From Opisthorchis felineus (lineage: Eukaryota > Platyhelminthes > Trematoda > Opisthorchiida > Opisthorchiidae), in contig SJOL01006495.1 of assembly GCA_004794785.1 (NCBI GenBank), positions 989,236-1,053,235 of the forward strand: a stretch of DNA of 64,000 bases. Direction: 5' to 3'. Numbering within the stretch: the stretch's first letter is position 1; every line of letters begins with the position of its first letter. The translations under genes were made by a program, and so were the position numbers. The notes below the pieces were generated by a model, which was not told the DNA's origin, ran no database searches, and saw nothing but the letters and a program-made list of their open reading frames with translations. Below are positions 13,400-22,734 of this stretch, piece by piece.

Positions 13400-16300
13400 A
13401 AGCAGACCGCCTACACTTCTGTGCATTTTAAGATGTTCGTGAAGATAACGACCAGAACGTTCACCCCACGTAAAACATACTCAGTGAGTTGCAAGTGCCA
13501 TACGGGCAACCATCCTGAAAACTGACATCAAGACCCCCCATTATTGCCTCGAAACTAGATAACGAGAGTTTGACTTCTGTTTTCTGGCTAAACGAGTACC
13601 TTTGGAGTCTAACTCAGACAATTCTACTGCTGTAGTCTTTTGGTGGAGCTAGATGAACGACCCCTGTGACTGCTATACCAACCACCTGCATGCAACAACG
13701 ATAAACTTCTAACCTTCCCGATAAATTTGAATGTGACTTTTTAAACCACTTCTTTTACTTCACCTACTACGCAGACTCCACATGAACTTCCACTTTGCGA
13801 ATGACGTTACATTTTGTGGCCCATTAACCGATCCTCTGCGTCTGACTGAACTTGTTCTCTTAAGCTGAATGCACGGATGTGCACCGACATAATCTTAGGT
13901 CTTATGATTAGCATGTGTTGATTTGCTCTTCTTGACGTCATCCAATGAATCCCTAAATGCCACTCTGCTCTATGCAGTCATTGGTGAAATGTGGACCCGT
14001 CATCCTCTCCTGGGTGCATAAAAATGTCCTTCACCTTATTCGAATTAAGAGCAGTTCTGATAAACCGCACTGACAAACTGTTTGCGTCTACCTTGAATCC
14101 TCATAAGGGTACAGTAGTGCGGTAGGACTGGCCATGTAACTTGGTGGTCTTCTTTACCATCATTCTCATTAAAACACTAGTGTTTCTAAAATACAGGCTT
14201 CTTGCCCCCAATTTTCAATGAGGATTTAAAGTAAAATCTCACAAAAACCACTATTTCCAGAAGCCCCCAAAGGTAACTATATTTAAAAACATCAGTCAAA
14301 CGGCCACTGTGTCAAACCTACGGTAAAAAACTCCTTCCGTGAAAGGACGAGGAAACTCCACCAGACCACTTAACTCTATTGTGAGCATATGTGCGAAATT
14401 TCAAGAGTGACTGTAGCCAACAAGATATATTGTTTGCTCCAAAACTGGTCAGAAATCTGAAAAGAAAATCAACGTACAGTGCCATAAACTTGTTCCCAAG
14501 AGATCATCATCTGTGAGCAGGCCGGGCTCACTCTATTGTTATCAAGGCCCCATATTCTACTACATAGCGAAATTGTGGATATTTTTAGTCACTCATTGCG
14601 CAGCTCACAGACGTCTTGATATTAAGTTCCCGGTACCGAAACCAAACGTGCTCACGCAGACTAACAATCGTGAATACCATTAAAGCGTGTGTTAAAACCG
14701 GTAGAATATTTCATCATTTTTGTGGAGGAAAGGTTAGCAATAATTTGATCTGCCGTACACAAAAGCGAGTCAGCTGTCCCGAAACTCTTAACGTACATCC
14801 TTTGCGGGAAGTTCTACAGTTTTCTTTACGATTCTTCAAGTAAAGTGAGGGTTCTGAATGCTGTAACGAGTCAAAGCAAGTGCGCCGGCAACCGTAAAGC
14901 ACAGCAGTAACTATGGATGACTGCATGTCGGCTAGCACTGAACTCAAAAAACTGGAAGGCGCCGGAAAACGCGTAAAAATTGGGAACTACCAGCCGCGTG
15001 ATCTATCGCCAAAAACATTAAACTTCGGAGCGTATGAAAGATTGTCGAGTATTGTCGTGGCTTGACCTACGCAATGATGGAAATTCTCAGGTGCGGTCCA
15101 ATCGGAGAAAATCGGATAACTGCCTCGAATCCCGAGCACTATAGGCCTTATGCACAACCCTCACTATCAAACGCAGACCATAAGTACTGTACACAGTAAA
15201 ACAGTTAGATTTGTCCGTTCAAGAATGATATATCATTCAAAAGTGCTCAGCCCAAGCACTCTCTCCAATGATATCGACCGAACTCAATTTTCCTCCTTAA
15301 TTTTAAAAAATCGTACGTCACAGATTATTACCCTCAGAACGGTTTCACTCAGTACGCTGATGGATTGAATCAATAAACGTTCGTGCTACCAAGGCTGCCG
15401 TGGGCGATTTTTTACAATTTAACGATAGCTACTTTCAACAGTGAACATATCTTCCAGATATTTGGAAAGGATTGAGTGGAGAAACACTTGCTGTTCCGAT
15501 CAGCATGAAATCGGTGGGCAATTAGCTTTACCCTATATCTTATTTTATGTTCAAACTACAAAAGCCAGAAACCCAGCACAAAGTGCATCCAAAAGCATTA
15601 GTGCAGACTAATTAATTGCGCTATCATGACTGCTAATTGGGGTTCTATTCACTCTCTACCGAAACCACTGCGCTGCGAAATCGCCAGTACTTACTCTGAA
15701 ATGAAATTTGCTTGGCACTATCGTCCGAACCTGTAGGCGAAAGAAGGAAAACAAACTTGAGAAACGTCTTATGGGCTTAACAAGGTTACGTCTGCGAGGC
15801 GTATGCTGGTTTTTTGGTTCCGTAGAAAGTATACTGGACTTCCGCTAAAGCCGTTTTGAGACTACTCATGTCGACTGGTGCATTACCAATTCTCATTTAC
15901 GAGTCTGTTAAATAACTTTAGTTCTGGGAAATACAAGAGTAATGCAACAAATACAAGAGTAATCCAAGAACTCACTCGAACATAACAAATAAAAAGCACA
16001 TCAATAGTGTATTCACTCGATCGAAAACCTGGCGGAATCTTCTCACACCATACCCACTACCAAGTCAACGCAACGAAGGCGCTAAATTCACGTTTTATTT
16101 GTCATGCAAATGAATGGCGGTGGTCCGGGAAAGCGATATTTCAGCGTTAGCTCATGCTTGGATTTGCATAAATTGGACATTGTGCAGCCGAAATGCTGTC
16201 GTGATTCCAAATAATTTTATTCGGCAACATGAAAATGTGTGTATAGCTAAGCGTTCCAAATTTATGGTATGGATTAGCTAATTCACATTACCCGGCACTG

Positions 16301-16679
16301 CTTCTGATTTTCAGCACTGATTATATAAATTAAGGGAACAACGTCTCGTCATTAGACATCATTAGACAGCTATTTCTCTTCAGGCTTATCCACTGCCCGA
16401 AGATACCTGTAGATACCGTACACTGTGTAACACCAAAGAGGATTCTTCGACCAAACTGTAGTAAGCAACGAGCAAACCGACTGCAAACTGTGCGTAATGT
16501 CCACCTGTTTTTGACGCAACACACTATCCATCAGATTGCTGAAAACACTTCGACAGCCCATGGGCTCATCAGTTAGGCGCATTCCGAGGCGCGTGAACAC
16601 CGTGCTCCGTCAAGACAAGCCTATTGCAATAGGAGTTCCGGGCCAAACTCTGCTAGGATTTCATTAAAACGTTTGACCG
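13400..16679. other. intergenic, nothing recognised
   Basis: No supported gene. A short tandem duplication of about 21 bases (unit AAATACAAGAGTAATNCAA) lies near 15930-15966, and a small ATTAGACA duplication near 16355-16373. Frames at 14616-14843, 15150-15368 and 16330-16600 lack splice or motif support. Confidence 0.4.
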
Positions 16680-17045
16680 GCATGTGGTGTATAACATGGA
16701 AATTTTTAGTCAAAACAGCGTAGTTGAATTAGATGTTATAATCCGACGTTTTGGTTGCCATGGAAAATTCTTTTCAAGGATTTCTACAATCAATACAATA
16801 TGAATCAAATGCAGCCCCATTTGGGTCCGCTGTCATGTCTTCTGACCGGTGTGTTCCTGAGATCAGTTGGCAGTCGGACGTGACCAGCATGTGTGGGTGT
16901 GTCATAGGTCCGGGTGCATGTACGAGTGATTGTATGTACTTTGTTCAGGATGTGTCCATTTGTTGCTGTGTTGGCTGTGATGCGTCAATTTTGAGGTGTT
17001 CAGTAGGTCCAGGAACGATAGACGGGATGCTGGCGCCGTCACTAC
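16680..17045 (+). repeat. Penelope-like terminal repeat, right-hand (3') copy
   Basis: This stretch is the inverted counterpart of 18475-18075. Long blocks are near-identical on opposite strands, for example CTTCTGACCGGTGTGTTCC, the following ATCAGTTGGCAGTCGGACG, and the outer block ATAATCCGACGTTTYGGT. Translated in the direction opposite to the element's RT, both copies read FLQSIQYES, MSSDRCVPEISWQSDVTS and CTxDCMYF, so the similarity runs for over 300 bp. Relative to the element it lies at the 3' end, directly after the GIY-YIG remnant. Penelope-like elements are known to carry such terminal repeats in direct or inverted arrangement. Confidence 0.75.
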
Positions 17046-18070
17046 GGTTGACGTAGTTTGGTTGTCTGTTGATCTCGTGTTTCAGCACCCGCCCGTTCCA
17101 GGTGTGAATAGAGTATATGTGTACCATCGAAGTTGGTACATCGAAGTTGATGGCTTGACTCAAGTGCGTGAGTGCAGTGGCTGAATCGCGTTCAAATTTT
17201 TTGAACGCGCATTTCGTTTGTGCTCCGTGATTCGCATATGCAGTTGCCTGGCTGTCTGGCCTGTGTATTTGGCCGGTATTCTGCACAGGGAATTGGATAG
17301 ACGCCATTTTTGCGGTGTTTCGGTTCGATGGGATCCTTACCCCGTACGAGGTGTCGTTTTAAGGTGTTATCAATTCGGAAGAATGTTTTAATGTCATAAT
17401 CCCGAAGTATCTTCTGAAAGGCGTCTGAAGTGCCATTTCTATGCGGCAGTCCCACGGTGACCACCGGGTTTTCATCTCCCTCTCTCACTGTTCCTGGTAG
17501 CGTTCTCTCCATTTGTTGGGCGATGAGCTGTATGGGGTATTTATTTTGCTGTAATACGCTACTGAGTCCTTTTAGTTCACTTGCTCGTATGGACTCTTGA
17601 GGCGATTCACAAATGACCCAACACCCGCGCGTTTGACATAGTATGGATACGAAGACTCATAATGCAAGTACCTGTCTGAATGTTTGCGTTTACTGTGGAT
17701 TTCCACTGAGAATCCATGGTTGGTGTTGATAGATAGCTTGCAGTCCTCTGCTCGCCCTCAGTTTCCACCGTGAATTTTACACTATTGCACCGTTTTTTCA
17801 AGCAGTTTAGGAAAGCTTGTCGTTGTGTGGCTGATATGCTCGCAAATATGCGCATCTCAGCCAGGTGAGTGGCGAATGGGCGAAGTCACGTAAGGCCTTA
17901 ATTTCAAGATTTTGCAAGAAAAGATTAGCCACTATGGGTGAGACTGGAGGGCCCATAGCGACACCGTCAGTTTGTCTATAGATTACGCTTTGAAAGGTGA
18001 AATAAGTGGTGCTTGGGCACAGTTCAACACCAGTAATAATATCAAGGGATAAGGTTAGACATATATGTTA
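16950..18070 (-). mobile_element. Penelope-like element: RT core and GIY-YIG endonuclease remnants
   Basis: Minus-strand coding remnants read in order. An RT block (about 18035-17880) has TYFTFQSVIYRQTDGVAMG then PPVSPIVANLF, the fingers-to-palm signature of Penelope-like RTs. Next comes IFASISATQRQAFLNCL and VKFTVETEGE (17855-17750), the segment that follows the catalytic YxDD box. Then come FRIDNTLKRHLVRGKDP and GVYPIPCAEY (about 17400-17290), and finally YTGQTARQLHMRITEHKR (about 17268-17215), the GIY-YIG core. Length is about 1.1 kb against a usual ORF of roughly 2.5 kb. The RT N-terminus is missing, the YxDD region is collapsed, and the GVYxIxC and YxGQT halves of GIY-YIG are in different frames. 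The element is dead. It sits between inverted terminal repeats at 16680-17045 and 18075-18475. Confidence 0.8.
17187..17209. repeat. perfect hairpin inside the GIY-YIG remnant
   Basis: CGCGTTCAAA and its exact reverse complement TTTGAACGCG are separated by three T residues: 10-bp arms with a 3-nt loop. It lies at the 3' side of the endonuclease remnant. It may be fortuitous or a small structural element; no function is claimed. Confidence 0.6.
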
Positions 18071-18074
18071 GACA

Positions 18075-18475
18075 AAAATCGTAGTGACAGCGTAAGCATC
18101 CCGTTTATCGGGCTTGGACTTACTGAACACCTTAGTAAGCATAGTAGCCAGATGTCATGCAGGGACCTCAACACCGACGTATCACAGCCAGCACAGCAAC
18201 GAATGGAAGCACATCCTAATCAAAGTACATACAATCACGCGTACACGCACACGGGGCTAACACACACCCACACACGCTGGTCACGTCCGACTGCCAACTG
18301 ATCTCAGGAACACACCGGTCAGAAGACATGATAGCGGACCCAAAACGGGATACATTTGACTCGTATTGTATTGATTGTAGAAATTCTTGATAAGGGTTGC
18401 CCACCGAAACGTCGGATTATAGCATCTTATCCCACTACGCTGCGCTGACTAAAAAATTCCAAGCTGCTGCAATAT
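18075..18475 (-). repeat. Penelope-like terminal repeat, left-hand (5') inverted copy
   Basis: Inverted partner of 16680-17045. Relative to the element's coding strand it lies upstream of a 5'-truncated RT. The copy extends through a CA-rich stretch (18237-18275) to the conserved block CCGAAACGTCGGATTATA (18403-18420, plus strand) and a further block (ACTACGCTGCGCTGACT) with a recognisable partner at 16700-16720. It differs from its partner by several small indels and by the CA-rich part. This looks like the known pattern in which 5'-truncated Penelope copies are capped by an inverted terminal repeat. Confidence 0.75.
18381..18425 (+). ncRNA. degenerate hammerhead-ribozyme-like core in the terminal repeat
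   Basis: The plus strand reads TTGATAAG, a short GGT..ACC stem with a 5-nt loop, then GAAAC and GTC. This is the order of a hammerhead core (CUGANGA, stem II, GAAA), with two core substitutions (C to U and G to A in the first box). Hammerhead motifs in Penelope-like terminal repeats are established knowledge for this family. The copy at 16741-16790 (minus) keeps the frame but is further degraded (TTGAAAAG ... CCAAAAC). Catalytic activity is unlikely in either. Confidence 0.4.
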
Positions 18476-18871
18476 CTCGAATATCGTCCCAACTAAAACA
18501 CAAAGCTTCCTTGTGTGGCACATTCGCTTAAAAAATATAATAAATGAGAGTTTCAGGTGGGATTCATTTGAGTCTCCTGTAACATTTGTCAGCCAACCTT
18601 TCCTTCTGGGGAAGGAAGTCATGGAAACCACACCTTTTTGTAGTGTGTTGTAGCCTCTTTCGACCAACAGAATAGACCTGTATTTAAAAGAGAATACTCC
18701 TCAATCGTCAAGATGATGCCTCCATAGAGGAGATGATGTATCGTTGTTTCAGACCAACGAACGAGCCTGCTGCTAAATATCTCCACATAATAGCACCGAA
18801 ACAGTTTAAACTAATCGGAAAGTCCATAAAAATTGAATTTTCTTGTCTAAATCTGTGCATATTGGTTGTAG
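18476..18871. repeat. flank of the Penelope terminal repeat; partly dispersed repeat
   Basis: The minus strand 18600-18470 shares a block order with 9190-9335 (see that entry). The remainder, 18600-18871, shows only short frames. Whether the shared block belongs to the Penelope-like element or to another repeat cannot be decided from two copies. Confidence 0.35.
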
Positions 18872-18965
18872 GCACCGAAGAAAACTCCACGTACTCAACC
18901 GCAGTATACGGCAGATGTAAACCCATCAAAGGAGATTGAAACACCACCGAACAACACTGAATCCA
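18872..18965 (+). CDS. candidate internal host exon
   Basis: A plus-strand exon of 94 nt lies between a pyrimidine-rich acceptor (TTCTTGTC ... TTGTAG at 18871) and the donor CCA|GTAAGC at 18966. In the frame starting at the first base it reads APKKTPRTQPQYTADVNPSK and then acidic, Ser/Asn-rich residues. The composition is typical of a disordered host-protein segment. No neighbouring exon could be joined to it. Confidence 0.3.
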
Positions 18966-19715
18966 GTAAGCTTCAACAAACCCATCCCGAATCTAAAGTT
19001 ACTTAAATCTGTTGAAAAAAATTACTTTTGAGATATGGCCAATAGCAATCAGTATGGAAGGGCTGCATATTCACACACCGGGTCTAGTATTCAGCTTGGT
19101 ATTCATAGCCCGCACTTGACACAGTGGTCGATAGACTGATGTGCTATCTGCGTCATGTGACTGACGGTGCTGAATTTTTCTGCGACAGCAGCTATAGCTC
19201 TGTCAAGTAGAATCGTATGCACATAAAATGAAGCTGCTCTACCCACACACGTCATAGTACTGCGTAAAAAGAAACGGGCATCACAAACGATGGCTGTGAG
19301 CCACAAAAATTTACTGGAGCGAAATGAACCTCGTCGTATAAATCCTGAACAGAACCATATTCTGAGACCAAAATCTTTACATACTCGAAAGGGAGCCGAC
19401 TTAACGAACGCTAGTCATAATACTTATTGCCTTCAGTGAAAAGAATATTTTTTGGCTAGAAATGATGCCTGAATCACAATGTTTCGGCTTTTATGTAGAA
19501 TTGCGGATAACTGATTCCGCTGTGACGATTCACATCAGCAAAAATGATTAGTCCAAAATATTTTGGCCCAAATGAGAGACCAGACGTAAACCAATTCGTG
19601 AAATATTTTGTTCAAACTGGGCTTATGGTCACACTTCTATAAAGTAGCACGACACACTGAATAAACTGCCCATATGGTCTACATATGGACCAGCTAAACA
19701 GCTATCTGACAAATG
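18966..19715. other. intergenic, nothing recognised
   Basis: Includes a 67-codon minus-strand frame at 19306-19103 rich in Ala, Val and Cys, without splice support or recognised motif. Confidence 0.35.
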
Positions 19716-19721
19716 GTGATG

Positions 19722-19865
19722 TGGAGAGATTTTGTAATTTCCAACAGATGTTTCAATGAAGGTTTCTATGCAGAAAAGCCGAGAAGCACTGTACCGCTGT
19801 TTCATCCTTGTTTGGAATCATAAGCAGTACGCGTCTCACGAAACTTAGTTTCGAATCCGCGGCCA
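19722..19865 (-). repeat. tRNA-derived SINE, truncated copy
   Basis: On the minus strand, from the B-box-like GGATTCGAAACT (19858-19847) onward, this copy matches the plus-strand SINE at 19982-20105: TTTCGTGAGAC, then GATGAAACAGC, GTACAGTGCTTCT and AAATCTCTCCAC in the same order. The A-box part is missing, so it starts at the B box. It lies head to head with the longer copy about 100 bp away. Confidence 0.65.
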
Positions 19866-19939
19866 TCTGATTTGGTTTCTGTGATTGATGGATGAGTGGC
19901 GCTATGTCCTGTCGAAGTAAGAGCTAATCACAATGCTGA

Positions 19940-20125
19940 TCAGCTAATCGTGGCCAGAGGATTAAGTGTCGGAAGATCATGGGTTCGAAACTCTCCGAGT
20001 TTCGTGAGACATGTACCGCTCGTGATTTCCAAAAAGGATGAAACAGCTGTACAGTGCTTCTAGGATTTCCAGCATACGGTGGCGCCATTAACAGGATAAA
20101 ATGAAAAGTACTAAATCTCTCCACG
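19940..20125 (+). repeat. tRNA-derived SINE with pol III boxes
   Basis: A tRNA-like head carries an A-box-like TGGCCAGAGGATT (19951-19963) and a B box GGTTCGAAACT (19982-19992) about 30 nt apart, the usual internal RNA polymerase III promoter of tRNA-derived SINEs. The body ends near the shared AAATCTCTCCAC block at about 20110-20121. Only the promoter-like head and the presence of a second inverted copy at 19722-19865 support the call. The family name is unknown. Confidence 0.6.
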
Positions 20126-20149
20126 CCAACATTATTGCATGATTAGCCC

Positions 20150-20730
20150 ATAGGAAGAATAACTTCAAAAGCTGATTCATACTTCCTTCCGAGAGGTCGC
20201 CACTCGAGGAGCCAGTCCATACGTGACCGCGTGATGTGGTTTTCATGAGAGAAGGATGAGTAGTGCTCTCTCCTGCCTAAGATATATGACAGTCACTGAA
20301 ATTTCACTGAACAATCATGTGGAGCTCGCCCTATTGATAGCATGGTACAAAATATGTTACAAAATGTGAACTTACATGGAGGACACCCAAGTGGCTACAA
20401 AGTTTTCAATCTTCTGCGATTACTGATTAGGTTGGATGCGCTCTTCAGTACGTAAAAGTTGCACTGAGGATAGTGCTAAGAGGAAAATAGGAACGTGCAG
20501 CACTCATCCCACAGAAAACACTACAGGCGGATTTAATTTCGTAAGTACCAGAATCTCCCAATGCAAACCCTACTTCTGGATGAAGAAGCGAACTACTCTG
20601 GACCGAATACAACAGACTTTTTGGTTCCTCCGATTCATGGTTTACTCCGTATCGGGAAACGTCACAGGGGGACTATCACACTGGAGAGTTGATTTCGTAG
20701 CTACTGCTGGTAAGCAATCCTGATACATCG
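20150..20730. other. intergenic, possible further SINE scraps
   Basis: Around 20225-20285 a GGATGAGTAGTGCT segment resembles the sequence just upstream of the SINE head (GGATGAGTGGCGCT at 19889-19902). Otherwise only short frames are present. The left edge of the RTE-like copy A begins near 20735. Confidence 0.35.
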
Positions 20731-20734
20731 GTGG

Positions 20735-22265
20735 GATCTCCGTTCCATAAAACAGTATGGATCGCACTACCACAGTGTAAGCTCTGCCCTCGATGGACAA
20801 ACTGACGTCACGTCGGCACCATGGGTGTCGGAGATTGGCAAAATATGCCATGGCCTTCCCGATTCAATGAGTAATCTCACCCGTAACCAGTCTATCGTTA
20901 CTTAAAAACACGCACAAGTAAACGAAAATAGCTACCACCTCGATTGGCTCTTCTGCAAGGATGAGGTTTGTGTTTGATCCAACCCAGTCTTGTAGCAGCA
21001 CGTTACAATGTTCATGTGTGAAGCGAATTCCAGATTGTGTGGCACAGTTATTTAGGTTATCTAAAATGGTTTACATTTTTGAAGGATCTGAGCCAAGGAA
21101 GGCAATATCGTCCGCATACTCAGTGTCTGTGAGCAAACGTCCCGAGAACATGTCGACCCTCAAGGGTTCGGAGGCAAGTAGAGAAATTTCAAGCAACACA
21201 CCAATAACAAAGTTGAAGAGGAAAGGTGAGAGAGGGCAGCCTTGTCTTACACCATTGGAGGTAGTGAACTCAGGCGAAAGCTTGCCGTATACTCGTACGT
21301 GCCCACAGAAATTCGCATAGTGTCCCCGTAAGGGATATAAATTTGAAGGGGACACGCTTGCTCGCCAGACACTGCCAAAGTTTCTGACGATTGACAGAGT
21401 CAAAAGCAGCTCTCAGATCACGAGAAACGACCGACGTGGGAAGTTTTAAAGAGTGATGCTGGTCAAGAACTTTTCTCAAGGTAAAGATATGGTCGATACA
21501 TCCTCGGCCAGGACGAAACCTAGCTTGATTCTCACCAATCTGTTTCTCCCAATAATCGATCAACCTACGCAAAATAATGCCAGAGAGCACCTTAGATGCG
21601 ACAGATACCAGGCTGATGCCTGCAGCAAAATGCTCCTCCATCTCCTGGGTCTTCGAAATCCGCCAGCGTTCTCTGTCCTTCTTCAAGCTCCTGAGTATCC
21701 GGTGTTTGAGGGATCTGAGTGCGCCATCACAGTCGCTAGTTGCTGGTATGACCTTTCTGACAGCAATAAGATCTGCTGATCTTAACGATATCCAGCGTTC
21801 ATCTGGTCGAGTCAGATGGCCTAGACAAACACTTCTGAAAGCTGAGGGCATAGCTTCTTTAACTCACCTCCATCCAGCCTCCAAGCAGTCTTCGTCATGC
21901 GCATGACTGTGCGTTTCCAGTAGCTTCCTAGCCAGAGCAGCTCGATACTCTTGAGCTTCTAAAACTCGTCGAAGTTGCTGAACGGAGCTTCTCCCATTCA
22001 GCACGCATAATTGTGACGGAAAGCAAAGTGCTATCCGGTCCCGCACGGTGGCATGATCAGAGTCAAGTTGGGTATCCCAGAAAGAGCGACAATCCTTAAC
22101 TGAGGCTCTCCATCAGTAACTGATAGCCACACGGCTGTATTGTGGTAGGTGGCCTCCAAGTAACTCGATGTGAGCATTTGTGTTGGAAGTTCGTACTGGC
22201 CAGGAAAAAACGATGGTCTGCACACAACTGAAGAAGTCGCTCCCTATTATCCGTACGCTCAGCAT
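20735..22265 (-). mobile_element. RTE-like non-LTR retrotransposon, copy A (EN C-terminus and RT)
   Basis: Minus-strand remnants in order. The end of an APE-type endonuclease (about 22265-22050) retains a catalytic SDH within LDSDHATVRDRI. A linker follows (22046-21750), then RT blocks: GISLVSVASKVLSGIILRRL, RFRPGRGCIDHIFTLRKVL, motif A DLRAAFDSVN, then SNGVRQGCPLSPFLFNFVI and motif C YADDIAFLG (about 21107-21118). Next comes the post-RT segment through FANLRHPWCRRDVSLSIEGRAY to FYGTE (about 20851-20738). The copy ends there and lacks the C-terminal segment seen in copy B. At least two frameshifts separate the frames and a TGA follows YADDIAFLGSDPSKM. Its 5' end joins an inverted segment at 22266-22390. 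Confidence 0.85.
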
Positions 22266-22390
22266 CGACTTCAAAGGCTCAAGGTGCAGTACCACAACCA
22301 AACCCCCTTCTTCGGCCTGAGCAACCGGGAAGTATCACTTGCCCTTAGAGCTCTTCGCTCACCGGCCTTCTTCCGCACTTCCTCCCCACC
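22266..22390 (+). mobile_element. inverted 5' leader segment of RTE-like copy A
   Basis: The plus strand reads TCAAAGGCTCAAGG, then CAACCAAACCCCC, TCGGCCTG and GGGAAGTATCA. These are in the sense order found in the 5' leader of copy B, which lies on the minus strand at about 37.56-37.42 kb. Encoded peptides agree as well: RLKVxYxNQTPxxGLxNxEVSxAL in both. The body of copy A is on the minus strand, so this leader piece is inverted relative to its own element. Confidence 0.75.
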
Positions 22391-22734
22391 CATCTAAGCT
22401 AAATGCTCCCTTCCATTGTGCAGAGGAGAATTTCACCACCAGGAGTTGAGAAATCCTTCAGAAAGTTAATGAAATGCCAAACCTAGTTTACGGGCCGAAT
22501 GTGTGATGCATTCCTTAAATCGAGCCCCTACTTTGGTCTAGGCATTCCGTCAACGGATCCAGTCACACCCTCTTTACTTTCTCACCCGATTGTAGTTCGT
22601 GCAACACTTTTCCCACTTACTTCAGTGACTGAACGTTCCCACAGGTAGTTCTGTTATCCTCCATATTTATTGTCATAATAATGTGCAGCCGTAAACTTAC
22701 CTGGTACTGATCTATCGCATGCTTTCTGAGGTGC
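22391..22734. other. spacer between two RTE-like copies
   Basis: About 340 bp without recognisable coding remnants. It may contain 3' untranslated sequence of copy C. Confidence 0.4.

Noticed and set aside
16751..17056. 101-codon plus-strand frame that looks like a Cys-rich protein
   Set aside because: It is the Penelope terminal repeat read in one direction. The same peptide appears in the inverted copy because the DNA is repeated, not because a protein is conserved.
21453..21906. Overlapping plus-strand frames of about 108 codons
   Set aside because: They are antisense to the RT of RTE-like copy A.
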